The translations under genes were made by a program, and so were the position numbers. Positions 1 through 6,866 of a DNA stretch of 13,134 nt are shown piece after piece. The notes under the pieces were generated by a model. The model was not told the origin of the DNA. It made no database searches and saw nothing but the letters and a program-made list of their open reading frames with translations. Source of the stretch: Chloroflexota bacterium (lineage in GTDB: Bacteria > Chloroflexota > Dehalococcoidia > Tepidiformales > Tepidiformaceae); assembly GCA_963169135.1 (NCBI GenBank), contig CAUJEQ010000044.1:1-13134 (forward strand). The letters run 5' to 3'. The first letter of the stretch is position 1. Each line of letters starts with the position of its first letter.

Positions 1-778
<778 letters not shown>

Positions 779-797
779 GCGAGCGGAGAACATCACC

Positions 798-965
798 ATG
801 GCCAAGAACAAAGGCGACCGCATCATCATCCAGATGCAGAGTACGGAAGGCCCGGTCTTCCGCTACACCACGGAGAAGAACCGCCGCAACGATGCGAACC
901 GGCTGGAACTCAAAAAGTACCACCCCGGGCTTCGCAAGCACGTGCTCTTCAGGGAGACTCGGTAA
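798..965 (+). CDS. rpmG: 50S ribosomal protein L33 (bL33), 55 aa
   Basis: Small basic protein of the large ribosomal subunit. The translation begins MAKNKGDRIIIQMQSTEG, continues FRYTTEKNRRN and ends ELKKYHPGLRKHVLFRETR, which is the whole bL33 fold at its usual 50-55 residues. It has no cysteine, so this is the zinc-independent (C-minus) form. The ATG follows a GGAG sequence (784-787) at ribosome-binding distance and lies 19 bases after the end of tuf. The stop at 963-965 is 5 bases before secE. The order tuf-rpmG-secE-nusG is a common bacterial arrangement, which supports the call. The tRNA-Trp gene often found between rpmG and secE is absent. Confidence 0.95.
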   Translation: MAKNKGDRIIIQMQSTEGPVFRYTTEKNRRNDANRLELKKYHPGLRKHVLFRETR

Positions 966-970
966 GCCGG

Positions 971-1324
971 ATGGCACGTACACAACGGCGCCGCACTGCC
1001 CCTGCCACCACCGGTGGCGAGCAGCCGGCCGACTCGGCGCGGCGCATCCGCGAAAATCTGCCGCGCCCTGCCGCTGCGCCTGTTTCCACAGGCATCGCCC
1101 GCCCTGAACTCCGGCGCCGGCGAAACCCGTTCGGGTTCCTCGCCAGGCTCCAGCCACGGGCCGTCGCCGATGTCATCGCCGAGCTGCGCAAGGTGACCTG
1201 GCCGAGTTTCAACGAGACCCGGTATCTCACCATCGTCGTCGCCATCGTCGCAGTCATCATGGGCCTGTTCCTCGGTGGAGTTGACCTGTTGTTCGGCTGG
1301 ATCATCGAGAGGCTGTTCTTCTAA
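971..1324 (+). CDS. secE: Preprotein translocase subunit SecE, 117 aa
   Basis: SecE clamps SecY in the Sec translocon of the inner membrane. The conserved core is at residues 71-83 (ELRKVTWPSFNET), followed by the single transmembrane helix at about 86-112 (from YLTIVVAIVAVIMGLFLG) and a short C-terminal tail. This is the one-helix form typical of most bacteria. About 60 residues precede the core. They are rich in Arg, Pro and Ala and likely disordered, making the protein nearly twice the length of minimal SecE. The gene starts 5 bases after rpmG and ends 2 bases before nusG, so it is surely cotranscribed. The ribosome-binding site is weak (GGGAGA at 952-957, rather far upstream), consistent with translational coupling to rpmG. 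Confidence 0.95.
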   Translation: MARTQRRRTAPATTGGEQPADSARRIRENLPRPAAAPVSTGIARPELRRRRNPFGFLARLQPRAVADVIAELRKVTWPSFNETRYLTIVVAIVAVIMGLFLGGVDLLFGWIIERLFF

Positions 1325-1326
1325 TC

Positions 1327-2010
1327 ATGTCTAGCGAACCACTGCCCATCACGGCGCTATCTGGAGTCCACCCCGAAGAAAAGGCCGCCAAGCGGCCGGT
1401 CCGCCGGCGGAAGGACGAAGATACCCTCGAACAGGAACAACTGACCGAGGAGGAGATCAGCGCCCCCGGCCGCAAGTGGTACTTTGTCCACACCTACAGC
1501 GGCCACGAAAACAAAGTCCGCCACGCCATCAAGGCCACCGTCGAGCAGATGGACGCGAAGAACAAGGTCTTCCACGTCGTAGTGCCCACCGAGGATGAAA
1601 TCGAAATCCGCGATGGCCAGCGGCGGACCGTCAAGCGCAAGCTCTATCCGGGGTACGTCCTCGTCCAGACCATCGAGCTCAAGGAAGGCGATCCAGACTC
1701 GGACGAGGCCTGGCACATGATCCGGAACACCACCGGCGTCACCGGCTTCGTCAGCTCCGGCACTCGCCCCGTCCCGCTCTCGATGGACGAGGTCAACCAC
1801 ATCCTCCGTGCGATGCGGATGGAGCAGCCACGCGTTCGCGTCTCCTTCATCCCCGGCCAGAGCATCCGTATCGTCGACGGGCCCTTCGAAGACTTCGTGG
1901 GTACCGTGGACGAAATCAACACCGAAAAGGGCCGCGTCAAGGTCATCGTCAATATGTTCGGTCGCGAAACACCGGTCGAGCTCGACTTCCTCCAGGTGGA
2001 GCGGCTCTAG
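1327..2010 (+). CDS. nusG: Transcription termination/antitermination protein NusG, 227 aa
   Basis: NusG binds elongating RNA polymerase and links it to the ribosome or to Rho. The NGN domain starts near residue 50 (KWYFVHTYSGHENKVRHAI) and includes the LYPGYVLV core strand (106-113) and the NTTGVTGFVSSG stretch (134-145). A KOW domain fills about 174-227 (FIPGQSIRIVDGPF, GRVKVIVNMFGRETPVELDF, QVERL end). The first 48 residues are an extra, highly charged extension with a basic block (RPVRRRKDED) followed by an acidic one. E. coli NusG, at 181 residues, has almost none of this. The ATG lies 2 bases after secE. A rho-independent terminator follows 37 bases after the stop, so this is the last gene of the tuf operon. 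Confidence 0.96.
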   Translation: MSSEPLPITALSGVHPEEKAAKRPVRRRKDEDTLEQEQLTEEEISAPGRKWYFVHTYSGHENKVRHAIKATVEQMDAKNKVFHVVVPTEDEIEIRDGQRRTVKRKLYPGYVLVQTIELKEGDPDSDEAWHMIRNTTGVTGFVSSGTRPVPLSMDEVNHILRAMRMEQPRVRVSFIPGQSIRIVDGPFEDFVGTVDEINTEKGRVKVIVNMFGRETPVELDFLQVERL

Positions 2011-2047
2011 CACTCATACGCGGCGTGGTACCGGATAGACCAGCAAG

Positions 2048-2080
2048 AGAGCCCCTCACTGCGAGGGGCTCTTCTGTTTC
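2048..2080 (+). terminator. Rho-independent terminator of the tuf-rpmG-secE-nusG operon
   Basis: A perfect 10-bp stem (AGAGCCCCTC at 2048-2057 with GAGGGGCTCT at 2063-2072) closes a 5-base loop. It is followed by a pyrimidine tail containing TTCTGTTTC. It lies 37 bases after the nusG stop. Confidence 0.88.
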
Positions 2081-2288
2081 GCCACGAAGTGCACTTCAAC
2101 CCCCGGCCCTCCTTCGAACAACAGATCCGAAGGCCACGCCTGATTCGTTAGCTCCGGTGGACACGGGCAGGGCCGGAGAGTAACTCCGGTCCTGCACCAG
2201 GGGGTCTGCCCGCCGCCAGGCGTCGGACGGAGGCAGCTCTGTTTTGCCGGCGCATTCGCACCGGGATTACGGGGCACGGGAAGCCCGG
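2081..2288. other. Convergent intergenic region with a 12-bp hairpin, no gene seen
   Basis: About 208 bases lie between the nusG terminator and the 3' end of dppC. No open frame here resembles a known protein and I see no tRNA or rRNA. The clearest structure is a hairpin at 2167-2195: a 12-bp stem with one G-T pair (GCAGGGCCGGAG with CTCCGGTCCTGC) around the loop AGTAA. It has no T-run on either side, so it is not a classic terminator, although a role at the end of dppC transcripts is possible. A second, weaker pairing is CCTTCG 2111-2116 with CGAAGG 2128-2133. Confidence 0.5.
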
Positions 2289-2299
2289 CTAGAAGCCGG
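2285..2299 (-). other. Short hairpin at the end of dppC
   Basis: CCGGCT (2285-2290) pairs with AGCCGG (2294-2299) around a 3-base loop. The hairpin overlaps the dppC stop codon at 2289-2291. No T-run follows on the minus strand, so a terminator role is only a guess. Confidence 0.3.
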
Positions 2300-3329
2300 C
2301 CCTCCCGCCACGACCTCGCATGCGCGGGTCGAGAACATCACGCAAAGCGTCACCTGCCAGGTTGAAGCCCAGCACGGTGAGAGTCAGCGCCATGCCGACG
2401 GCAAGCGCCATCCACGGGTCGGACGTCCCGTTGCGGCGCCCTTCCTCGATCATCTTCCCCCAGGACACGACGGTCGGGTCGCCAAGGCCGAGGAACGCCA
2501 GCGTCGCTTCGATGAGGATGTAGAGGCCAATCGAACTCGTGAAGGTCACGATGATCGGGGCCGTGATGTTCGGGAAGATGTGCCGGCCCATGATGCGGAC
2601 ATCGTTCGCACCGATGGTCCGGGCGGCCATCACGTACACCTCTTCGCGGGCCGCCAGCACCGCGCTCCGGACGATACGCGATGAACTGGCAACCCCCAGG
2701 ATACCCAGGGAGACGGTGTTCACCGTGAGCGTCGGGTTCGATACCACCTGCCCGAAAAGGAGCAACAGGACGAGGCCCGGAAACGCCTGCAGCGTATCCA
2801 CGATGCGCTGGGCGAAGAAGTCGATTGCACCACCGAAGTAGGCGCTTGAAACGCCCACGATCACGCCTGCGATCGTGGCGATCAGCGCGGCTCCGAGGCC
2901 CACGTACAGCGCCGTCCAGGCGCCGTGGATGATCCGCGAATAGAGGTCTCGGCCGAGACCGTCGGTTCCGAGCCAGTGGTCTGACGTCGGATGGCCGAAC
3001 AGGATCGGCGTTTCGCCCTTCTGGAACACCTCGGCCGGGTGCTCAAGCCGAACCATCGGGTCCGTCAGCGCCTTCTCCGCGATGACCGGGTCGTACTTGG
3101 GGTTCACGCTCTTGAAGATCGTCTCGGGGTCGTACCGCTGGATCTGGTCGCCGAACAAGGCGGCAAAGACGCACAACCCGATGATGATCACGCCGAAGCC
3201 GCCCAGCGGTTTGTGCCGGAAGAAATTCCCGATGTGCACGGCGATCCGCACCAGCCTGGGCCGGTCGCTCAGACTGCGCGGGACGCCGTAGGTTCCAGGC
3301 CGATCGAGGACTGCCTGATCCTGTGCCAT
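2289..3329 (-). CDS. dppC: Peptide/nickel-type ABC transporter permease, DppC family, 346 aa
   Basis: Inner-membrane permease of the peptide/opine/nickel uptake family, pairing with DppB to form the channel. Visible features are an N-terminal membrane segment at about 42-60, the family signature HWLGTDGLGRDLYSRIIHG (118-136), a run of hydrophobic helices at about 140-325, and the EAA loop that docks the ATPase (AARTIGANDVRIMGRHIFPN, 235-254). The C-terminal signature is LAGDALRDVLDPRMR. The segment between helix 1 and HWLGTD (about 60-117) is longer than in many DppC proteins. ATG start with a strong AGGAGG ribosome-binding site 8 bases upstream, overlapping the dppB stop region; the two genes are 12 bases apart. 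The substrate cannot be told from the permease. No ATPase gene (dppD/dppF) follows, so ATPases must come from elsewhere if the system works. Confidence 0.93.
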   Translation of the reverse strand: MAQDQAVLDRPGTYGVPRSLSDRPRLVRIAVHIGNFFRHKPLGGFGVIIIGLCVFAALFGDQIQRYDPETIFKSVNPKYDPVIAEKALTDPMVRLEHPAEVFQKGETPILFGHPTSDHWLGTDGLGRDLYSRIIHGAWTALYVGLGAALIATIAGVIVGVSSAYFGGAIDFFAQRIVDTLQAFPGLVLLLLFGQVVSNPTLTVNTVSLGILGVASSSRIVRSAVLAAREEVYVMAARTIGANDVRIMGRHIFPNITAPIIVTFTSSIGLYILIEATLAFLGLGDPTVVSWGKMIEEGRRNGTSDPWMALAVGMALTLTVLGFNLAGDALRDVLDPRMRGRGGRAGF

Positions 3330-3341
3330 GTGCAGTTCCTC

Positions 3342-4313
3342 CTAGGAGTACCGAATGCGCGGATCGAGCACGCCGTAAAGCAGGTCGATCCCGAGATTGA
3401 CGAAGACGATGAATGTGGCGATGACCAGCACGAATGCCTGGACCACGGGTACGTCGCGGGCGTTGATCGCTGCGAGAATGCGGCGCCCCACCCCGGGAAT
3501 GCCGAACAGGTTCTCGAATACCACGTTGCCACTCAGCAAGCCCGCCAGCGTGAGCCCCAGCACCGTCACCACGGGCACCATTGCATTCTTCATCGCGTGG
3601 CGGACGATGATCACCCGTTCGCGCATCCCCTTGGCCCATGCGGTCCGGATGTAGTCCTGGCGTAGCACCTCGAGCATCTGAGACCGCAACAGCCGCATCA
3701 CACCCGCGCCGGACGCCAGCCCGCCCGCAATCGCCGGGAGGACGAACAGCTTGAGGCTGCCCATCGGGTCCTCCCAGAGCAAGGGCGATGTGCTGATCGG
3801 GATATTCCAGAGCTTCCACTTCACCACGTAGAGCAGGAGCATCGTCCCGACCCAGAAGTTCGGCATCGCCAGTGCCAGAATGGCGAAGAACCGCAAGCCG
3901 TAGTCGGTCATCGTGTCCTGCCGTATGGCGGAAATGATCCCAATGGGTATCGATGTCACGATCGCAACGAACAGCGACATGAATGAGAGCTGCAGCGAGT
4001 AGGGCAGCCCCTCCTTCATCCCCTGGAGTGCGGGCTCCTTGTTCTGGTACGAAATGCCAAAGTCCCCTCGCAACAAATTTCCGATGTACCGCACGTACCG
4101 TTCGGCGAGCGGCTTATCGAGTCCCAGTTCCTCGCGTACGCGCTGTATCTGCAGCTCGCGAAGGGCCGGGTCGGTCGATGTCGGGTCCTGGGCTGCGATT
4201 CGCTGCGCAACGAAGTCCCCTGGCAGCACACTCGTGGCCACGAACACCAGTGTCGCGACCAGCCAGATCACGGGGATGTTCACAACCATCCGGCGCAGAA
4301 TGTAATTCTTCAC
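3342..4313 (-). CDS. dppB: Peptide/nickel-type ABC transporter permease, DppB family, 323 aa
   Basis: Partner permease of the DppC-like protein, same pathway and membrane location. The N-terminal helix (about 10-30, IPVIWLVATLVFVATSVLPGD) has the usual DppB start, followed by the periplasmic region with LGLDKPLAERYVRYIGNLLRGD (63-84). Five further helices follow, with the EAA loop at 224-243 (TAWAKGMRERVIIVRHAMKN) and the signature VFENLFGIPGVGRRI (265-279), ending YGVLDPRIRYS. Length is normal for DppB. The start is GTG at 4313, with a purine-rich GAGGGGGGAAA just upstream. It lies about 77 bases downstream of a broken binding-protein gene on the same strand, the usual place for dppB. Nothing in the gene itself looks damaged. 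Confidence 0.93.
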   Translation of the reverse strand: MKNYILRRMVVNIPVIWLVATLVFVATSVLPGDFVAQRIAAQDPTSTDPALRELQIQRVREELGLDKPLAERYVRYIGNLLRGDFGISYQNKEPALQGMKEGLPYSLQLSFMSLFVAIVTSIPIGIISAIRQDTMTDYGLRFFAILALAMPNFWVGTMLLLYVVKWKLWNIPISTSPLLWEDPMGSLKLFVLPAIAGGLASGAGVMRLLRSQMLEVLRQDYIRTAWAKGMRERVIIVRHAMKNAMVPVVTVLGLTLAGLLSGNVVFENLFGIPGVGRRILAAINARDVPVVQAFVLVIATFIVFVNLGIDLLYGVLDPRIRYS

Positions 4314-4377
4314 GAGTTTCCCCCCTCAATTCGATAGCCGGGGAGATCGGCAGGAGACGTGTGCCCCCTGCTTTCCC

Positions 4378-4390
4378 CCGGGTAACCCGG
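4378..4390 (-). other. Small hairpin between the binding-protein remnant and dppB
   Basis: CCGGG (4378-4382) pairs with CCCGG (4386-4390) around a 3-base loop, in the 77-base gap before dppB. Small hairpins are often found between binding-protein and permease genes, where they hold back downstream expression or protect the upstream message. That role here is inference. Confidence 0.3.
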
Positions 4391-4642
4391 CTAAGCCTGG
4401 CGGCCCTGCCAGGTCGGGTCGGTCTGGTCCAACCAGTAGTACTGCCCGTACATGTGGTGTTAGACCAAAGAGGAGTTCTCTGGAATCGTTACAGTTGGCG
4501 CGTCGTCATCGCCATGGCCCCAACCGGCGAACCCGAGCGCTGCCGCGCTGGCGCCAGCGGCGGCAGCCCCACCGAGAACTCGGCGGCGCGAAAGGCTTTG
4601 CGAGGCTGCTCGCCTGTTCCAATAGTTGTAGTAATCCGGCAC
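4391..4642 (-). pseudogene. Remnant of a Tat-exported ABC solute-binding protein gene
   Basis: A GTG start at 4642 with the purine run GGGGGAG upstream opens a 60-codon frame that reads as a binding-protein leader: MPDYYNYWNRR, twin-arginine motif SLSRRRVLGG (residues 17-26), a hydrophobic Ala/Gly stretch, then GFAGWGHGDDDAP. In related lipoproteins a Cys would stand about where Trp is, so lipidation would be lost. TAA ends the frame at 4460-4462. The same frame then continues as HHMYGQYYWLDQTDPTWQGR to TAG at 4391-4393. That Tyr/Trp-rich stretch could be the original C-terminus. The roughly 500 residues of a normal family-5 binding protein are missing. Position and strand, directly before dppB, fit a binding-protein gene that suffered a large internal deletion. 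The N-terminal part is convincing; the C-terminal assignment is inference. A short exported peptide is the alternative. Confidence 0.6.
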
Positions 4643-4713
4643 GCGGACTCCCCCCTTGGCTTCTATTCACCGCCTCTATGCTTGGGATACGCCTTCCCAG
4701 CGGTGATTCGCGG

Positions 4714-4741
4714 AGTATACGCATGAGCGGGCTTGATGGAA
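4714..4741 (-). promoter_or_regulatory. Possible promoter for the leftward transporter cassette
   Basis: On the minus strand TTCCAT (4736-4741) and TATACT (4714-4719) are spaced 16 bases apart. The -10 is good (5 of 6 to TATAAT) and the -35 is poor. It lies about 70 bases before the GTG of the binding-protein remnant. Tentative. Confidence 0.28.
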
Positions 4742-4819
4742 GCGGTGCTTTCGGAAACTCGCACTTACCAGACTGTCATGCGCGGTGGGGCTTTCGAACG
4801 GGGACAACGACGGCCTGCT

Positions 4820-4848
4820 TTGCCCGGATCAACGCGGAGTGCCATACT
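4820..4848 (+). promoter_or_regulatory. Candidate sigma-70-type promoter for rplK-rplA
   Basis: TTGCCC (4820-4825) and CATACT (4843-4848) are separated by exactly 17 bases, each matching 4 of 6 consensus positions. A start near 4855 would give a leader of about 97 bases that includes the hairpin at 4910-4929. Found by eye only. Confidence 0.38.
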
Positions 4849-4909
4849 GATCGCTCGGCCTGGATCGAGGGCGGCGTTGCCGTGCCCCCGGACCGGGACC
4901 ATCTGTGGA

Positions 4910-4929
4910 GGCGCACCACCGCGTGCGCC
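4910..4929 (+). promoter_or_regulatory. Hairpin in the rplK leader
   Basis: GGCGCAC (4910-4916) pairs perfectly with GTGCGCC (4923-4929) around a 6-base loop. It ends 11 bases before the AGGAGA ribosome-binding site (4941-4946). In other bacteria L1 represses its own operon by binding the rplK leader. Whether this hairpin is such a site is unproven, and I did not recognise the 23S-like L1 motif in it. Confidence 0.35.
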
Positions 4930-4951
4930 GCTTGCACACGAGGAGACACCT

Positions 4952-5374
4952 TTGGCAAAGAAAGTCCGCGCAGTGGTGACGCTGCAACTCCCGGCCGGGA
5001 AAGCGAACCCGGCCCCGCCGGTCGGCCCCGCGCTCGGCCAGCACGGCGTAAATATCATGGAGTTCTGCAAGGAGTACAACGCTCGCACGCAGGACAAGGC
5101 CGGCAACATCATTCCGGCTCAGCTCACCATTTTCGAAGACCGCTCCTTCACCTTCATCCTGAAGACGCCGCCCGCAGCAGACATGCTCCGCAAAGCCGCC
5201 GGCATCGAAAAGGGCAGCGGCAGCCCCCGCCTCACCAAGGTCGGCAAGGTCAGCGAAGACGACATCCGCAAAATCGCCCAGACGAAATTGCCAGACCTCA
5301 ATGCCAACAGCCTCGGGGAAGCCATGAAGATCATCGAAGGCACCGCCCGCAGCATGGGCATCGAGGTAGAGTAG
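4952..5374 (+). CDS. rplK: 50S ribosomal protein L11 (uL11), 140 aa
   Basis: L11 forms the base of the L7/L12 stalk and binds the GTPase-associated region of 23S rRNA. The sequence AKKVRAVVTLQLPAGKANPA, then PPVGPALGQHGVNIMEFCKEYN (22-43), gives the N-terminal domain. The C-terminal RNA-binding domain runs from about 72 (TPPAADMLRKAAGIEKGSG) to the end (GTARSMGIEVE). Length is that of the family. I chose the TTG at 4952 because it opens directly at the conserved AKKV start and has AGGAGA 5 bases upstream. The same frame extends upstream but with nothing L11-like. rplA follows after 2 bases. In most genomes nusG precedes this gene directly; here the transporter cassette lies between them. Confidence 0.96.
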   Translation: MAKKVRAVVTLQLPAGKANPAPPVGPALGQHGVNIMEFCKEYNARTQDKAGNIIPAQLTIFEDRSFTFILKTPPAADMLRKAAGIEKGSGSPRLTKVGKVSEDDIRKIAQTKLPDLNANSLGEAMKIIEGTARSMGIEVE

Positions 5375-5376
5375 CC

Positions 5377-6087
5377 ATGGCGAAGAAGGGCAAGCGCTAC
5401 CAGGAAGCCGCCGCGAAGGTCGACAAGACGAAGTTCTACTCCGTCGATGAGGCCATCGCTCTCGCGAAAGAGATTCACCCCGCGAAGTTCGATGAAACGG
5501 TCGAGCTCCACATCAAGACCGGCCTCGATCCGCGCCACGCCGAGCAGCAGATCCGCGGTAGCACCGTGCTCCCGCACGGCCTCGGCAAGGTCCTCCGCGT
5601 CCTCGTCTTCACCGAAGGCGAGGCCGTCGCGGCCGCCCGTGAGGCTGGCGCCGACCATGTCGGCAGCGACGATCTCGTCAAACAGATCGAGGGCGGCTGG
5701 CTCGAGTTCGATGTCGCTATCGCCACCCGCGAAATGATGGGCAAAGTCGGCCGACTCGGCCGCGTGCTCGGACCGCGCGGCCTCATGCCGAACCCGCGTT
5801 CCGGGACCGTCGTCGGCGCCGAGGACATCGCCCGCTCCGTCCAGGAGGCGAAGCAGGGCCGCGTCGAGTACCGCCTCGACCGTCTCGCGAACATCCACGT
5901 GCCGCTCGGCAAGGTCAGCTTCGATGAAGCAAAACTGAAGGAGAACATGGCCACGCTGATCGAGGCCGTGAACGCCGCCCGTCCCAGGGAAGCCAAGGGC
6001 CAGTACATCCGCAGCGCCACGCTGACGACAACGATGGGACCGGGCATACACCTGGACCTCGCCCAGGCGCTGGCGCTGAAGATCTAG
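5377..6087 (+). CDS. rplA: 50S ribosomal protein L1 (uL1), 236 aa
   Basis: L1 forms the mobile stalk near the E site and often represses its own operon. Recognisable parts are KRYQEAAAKVDKTKFYSVDE at the start, FDETVELHIKTGLDPRHAEQ (45-64), GSTVLPHGLGK, and the core LGRVLGPRGLMPNPRSGTV (127-145), followed by the second half of domain 1 (IHVPLGKVSFDEAKLKEN) and the GPGIHLDLA end. Length is normal. The ATG lies 2 bases after the rplK stop, with GAGG within the rplK end as ribosome-binding site. A hairpin follows 25 bases after the stop, so the operon ends here. The commonly following rplJ and rplL are absent, so this pair is separated from the rest of the stalk genes. Confidence 0.97.
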   Translation: MAKKGKRYQEAAAKVDKTKFYSVDEAIALAKEIHPAKFDETVELHIKTGLDPRHAEQQIRGSTVLPHGLGKVLRVLVFTEGEAVAAAREAGADHVGSDDLVKQIEGGWLEFDVAIATREMMGKVGRLGRVLGPRGLMPNPRSGTVVGAEDIARSVQEAKQGRVEYRLDRLANIHVPLGKVSFDEAKLKENMATLIEAVNAARPREAKGQYIRSATLTTTMGPGIHLDLAQALALKI

Positions 6088-6112
6088 CGTCAACACCGCT
6101 CACCGAAAACAC

Positions 6113-6140
6113 CGAAGGCCCGGGATGTCCCGGGCCTTCG
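6113..6140 (+). terminator. Strong GC-rich hairpin after rplA
   Basis: A perfect 13-bp stem (6113-6125 with 6128-6140, CGAAGGCCCGGGA paired with its complement) leaves a 2-base loop, or a 4-base loop if the last pair opens. No T-run follows on the plus strand. On the minus strand the stem is followed by TGTTTT, so it may serve transcripts arriving from the right as well. Confidence 0.72.
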
Positions 6141-6250
6141 CCATTGACGCGCCCATACGAACCCCTTGTCAGCCAACGCGATCGGTTGCGTCAGGAGCAC
6201 CATTCCAGCAAGCGGCCCCCCAGACCCTTTCCGTCGGCAGGTCCGGCGCT

Positions 6251-6256
6251 CAGAAT
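6251..6256 (+). promoter_or_regulatory. Possible -10 element directly before the surface-protein gene
   Basis: CAGAAT sits 6 bases before the GTG at 6263, with TTTCCG 17 bases further upstream (6228-6233). No ribosome-binding site is visible, so the transcript may begin at or next to the start codon. Weak matches; tentative. Confidence 0.25.
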
Positions 6257-6262
6257 GTACGG

Positions 6263-6853
6263 GTGTCGATCACGAGTATCCGCCGGCAGGTACGGAGCAG
6301 CGCCCTCGTTACGGCAGTCGCAGCCATCGCCGTGGGCATGGCCTCGCAAGCAGTGGCCGTGAGCACGCCAACGCCCAACCCGCCGGTCAACTGCCCGGGC
6401 GAACCAAGCCTCCCGGTCCTGGGCGAGACGCCGGCGTACGCGCTCGCCTTTCTCAGCGCGGCGACCGTTCACCCATCCGCTGCCTACCTGTCCCAAAACC
6501 AGGCGGTCGCGCTCTCCTGGTCCCCCATCGAACTCGACGACGGCTGCGTCGCGGTCTATGTACGAGCGCCCGGCGAGGAGACATTCCCGGACCAGCCGCA
6601 CACGCGGCTCGGCCCGCGCGAGGACAGATGGGAACACCAGTCCATCAATGCCCCGGGAGAGTACTGTTACCGGCTCATCGCGATTGGGGTTTCCGGACAC
6701 GGGCCTTTCGCGGAAACCTGCGTCACCGTCGAGGCGGTGGCGAACGTGGAATCGGATTCGGACAGACGGACGTTCGCGGCTATCGGGCTCACCGTCTGCG
6801 CGTTGCTGGGAGGACTCGGACTGGTGGCGATTCGAAGGTTCCGCAGGCGCTAA
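6263..6853 (+). CDS. Secreted, membrane-anchored protein with fibronectin-III-like domain, 196 aa
   Basis: I do not recognise a named family. With the GTG at 6263 the protein opens with a good Sec signal: basic n-region (SITSIRRQVRSS), hydrophobic core at about 14-32 (ALVTAVAAIAVGMAS), and likely cleavage after Ala near 31-33. A Pro/Thr linker follows, then one beta-rich domain at about 72-156 with fibronectin-III traits (ALSWSPIELDDGCVAVYVR, GEYCYRLIAIG, TCVTVEAV). Cys 44, 95, 135 and 153 could form two disulfides outside the cell. A transmembrane helix at about 169-189 and an RRFRRR tail anchor it type-I fashion. The frame stays open upstream to an ATG at 6125, but that codon lies in the loop of the rplA terminator, so I reject it. 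It converges with the lipid operon, 13 bases apart. Function unknown; a surface binding or sensing role is only a guess. Confidence 0.72.
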   Translation: MSITSIRRQVRSSALVTAVAAIAVGMASQAVAVSTPTPNPPVNCPGEPSLPVLGETPAYALAFLSAATVHPSAAYLSQNQAVALSWSPIELDDGCVAVYVRAPGEETFPDQPHTRLGPREDRWEHQSINAPGEYCYRLIAIGVSGHGPFAETCVTVEAVANVESDSDRRTFAAIGLTVCALLGGLGLVAIRRFRRR

Positions 6854-6866
6854 CTACCGCGGCTGC

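Larger units (their letters stand above)
4643..4951. other. Divergent intergenic region / rplK leader
   Basis: This 309-base stretch separates the leftward transporter cassette from rightward rplK. Long frames that cross it are upstream extensions of the rplK and rplA frames and show no protein-like similarity. It holds a candidate rplK promoter (4820-4848), a hairpin just upstream of the rplK ribosome-binding site (4910-4929), and a possible leftward -10 element (TATACT on the minus strand, 4714-4719). No RNA gene was recognised. Confidence 0.55.

Noticed and set aside
966..970. tRNA-Trp between rpmG and secE, common in this operon
   Set aside because: Only 5 bases separate the two genes.
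1357..2013. Minus-strand open frame opposite nusG
   Set aside because: Antisense shadow of a certain gene.
2056..2277. Small minus-strand frame (73 codons) in the nusG-dppC gap
   Set aside because: It runs through the nusG terminator hairpin, has no ribosome-binding site I can see and looks like no protein.
2081..2288. Possible SRP RNA or other structured RNA gene
   Set aside because: Hairpins are present, but no conserved SRP, tRNA or other RNA motif could be recognised on either strand.
3043..3819. Second minus-strand frame overlapping dppB and dppC
   Set aside because: Out of frame with both permeases. The permease frames carry the family motifs; this one is Arg-rich noise.
5119..6096. 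Minus-strand open frame opposite rplK and rplA
   Set aside because: Antisense to two ribosomal protein genes; no recognisable motif.
6125..6262. Upstream extension of the surface-protein gene to an ATG at 6125
   Set aside because: The ATG lies in the loop of the rplA terminator, and the added 46 residues would bury the signal peptide.
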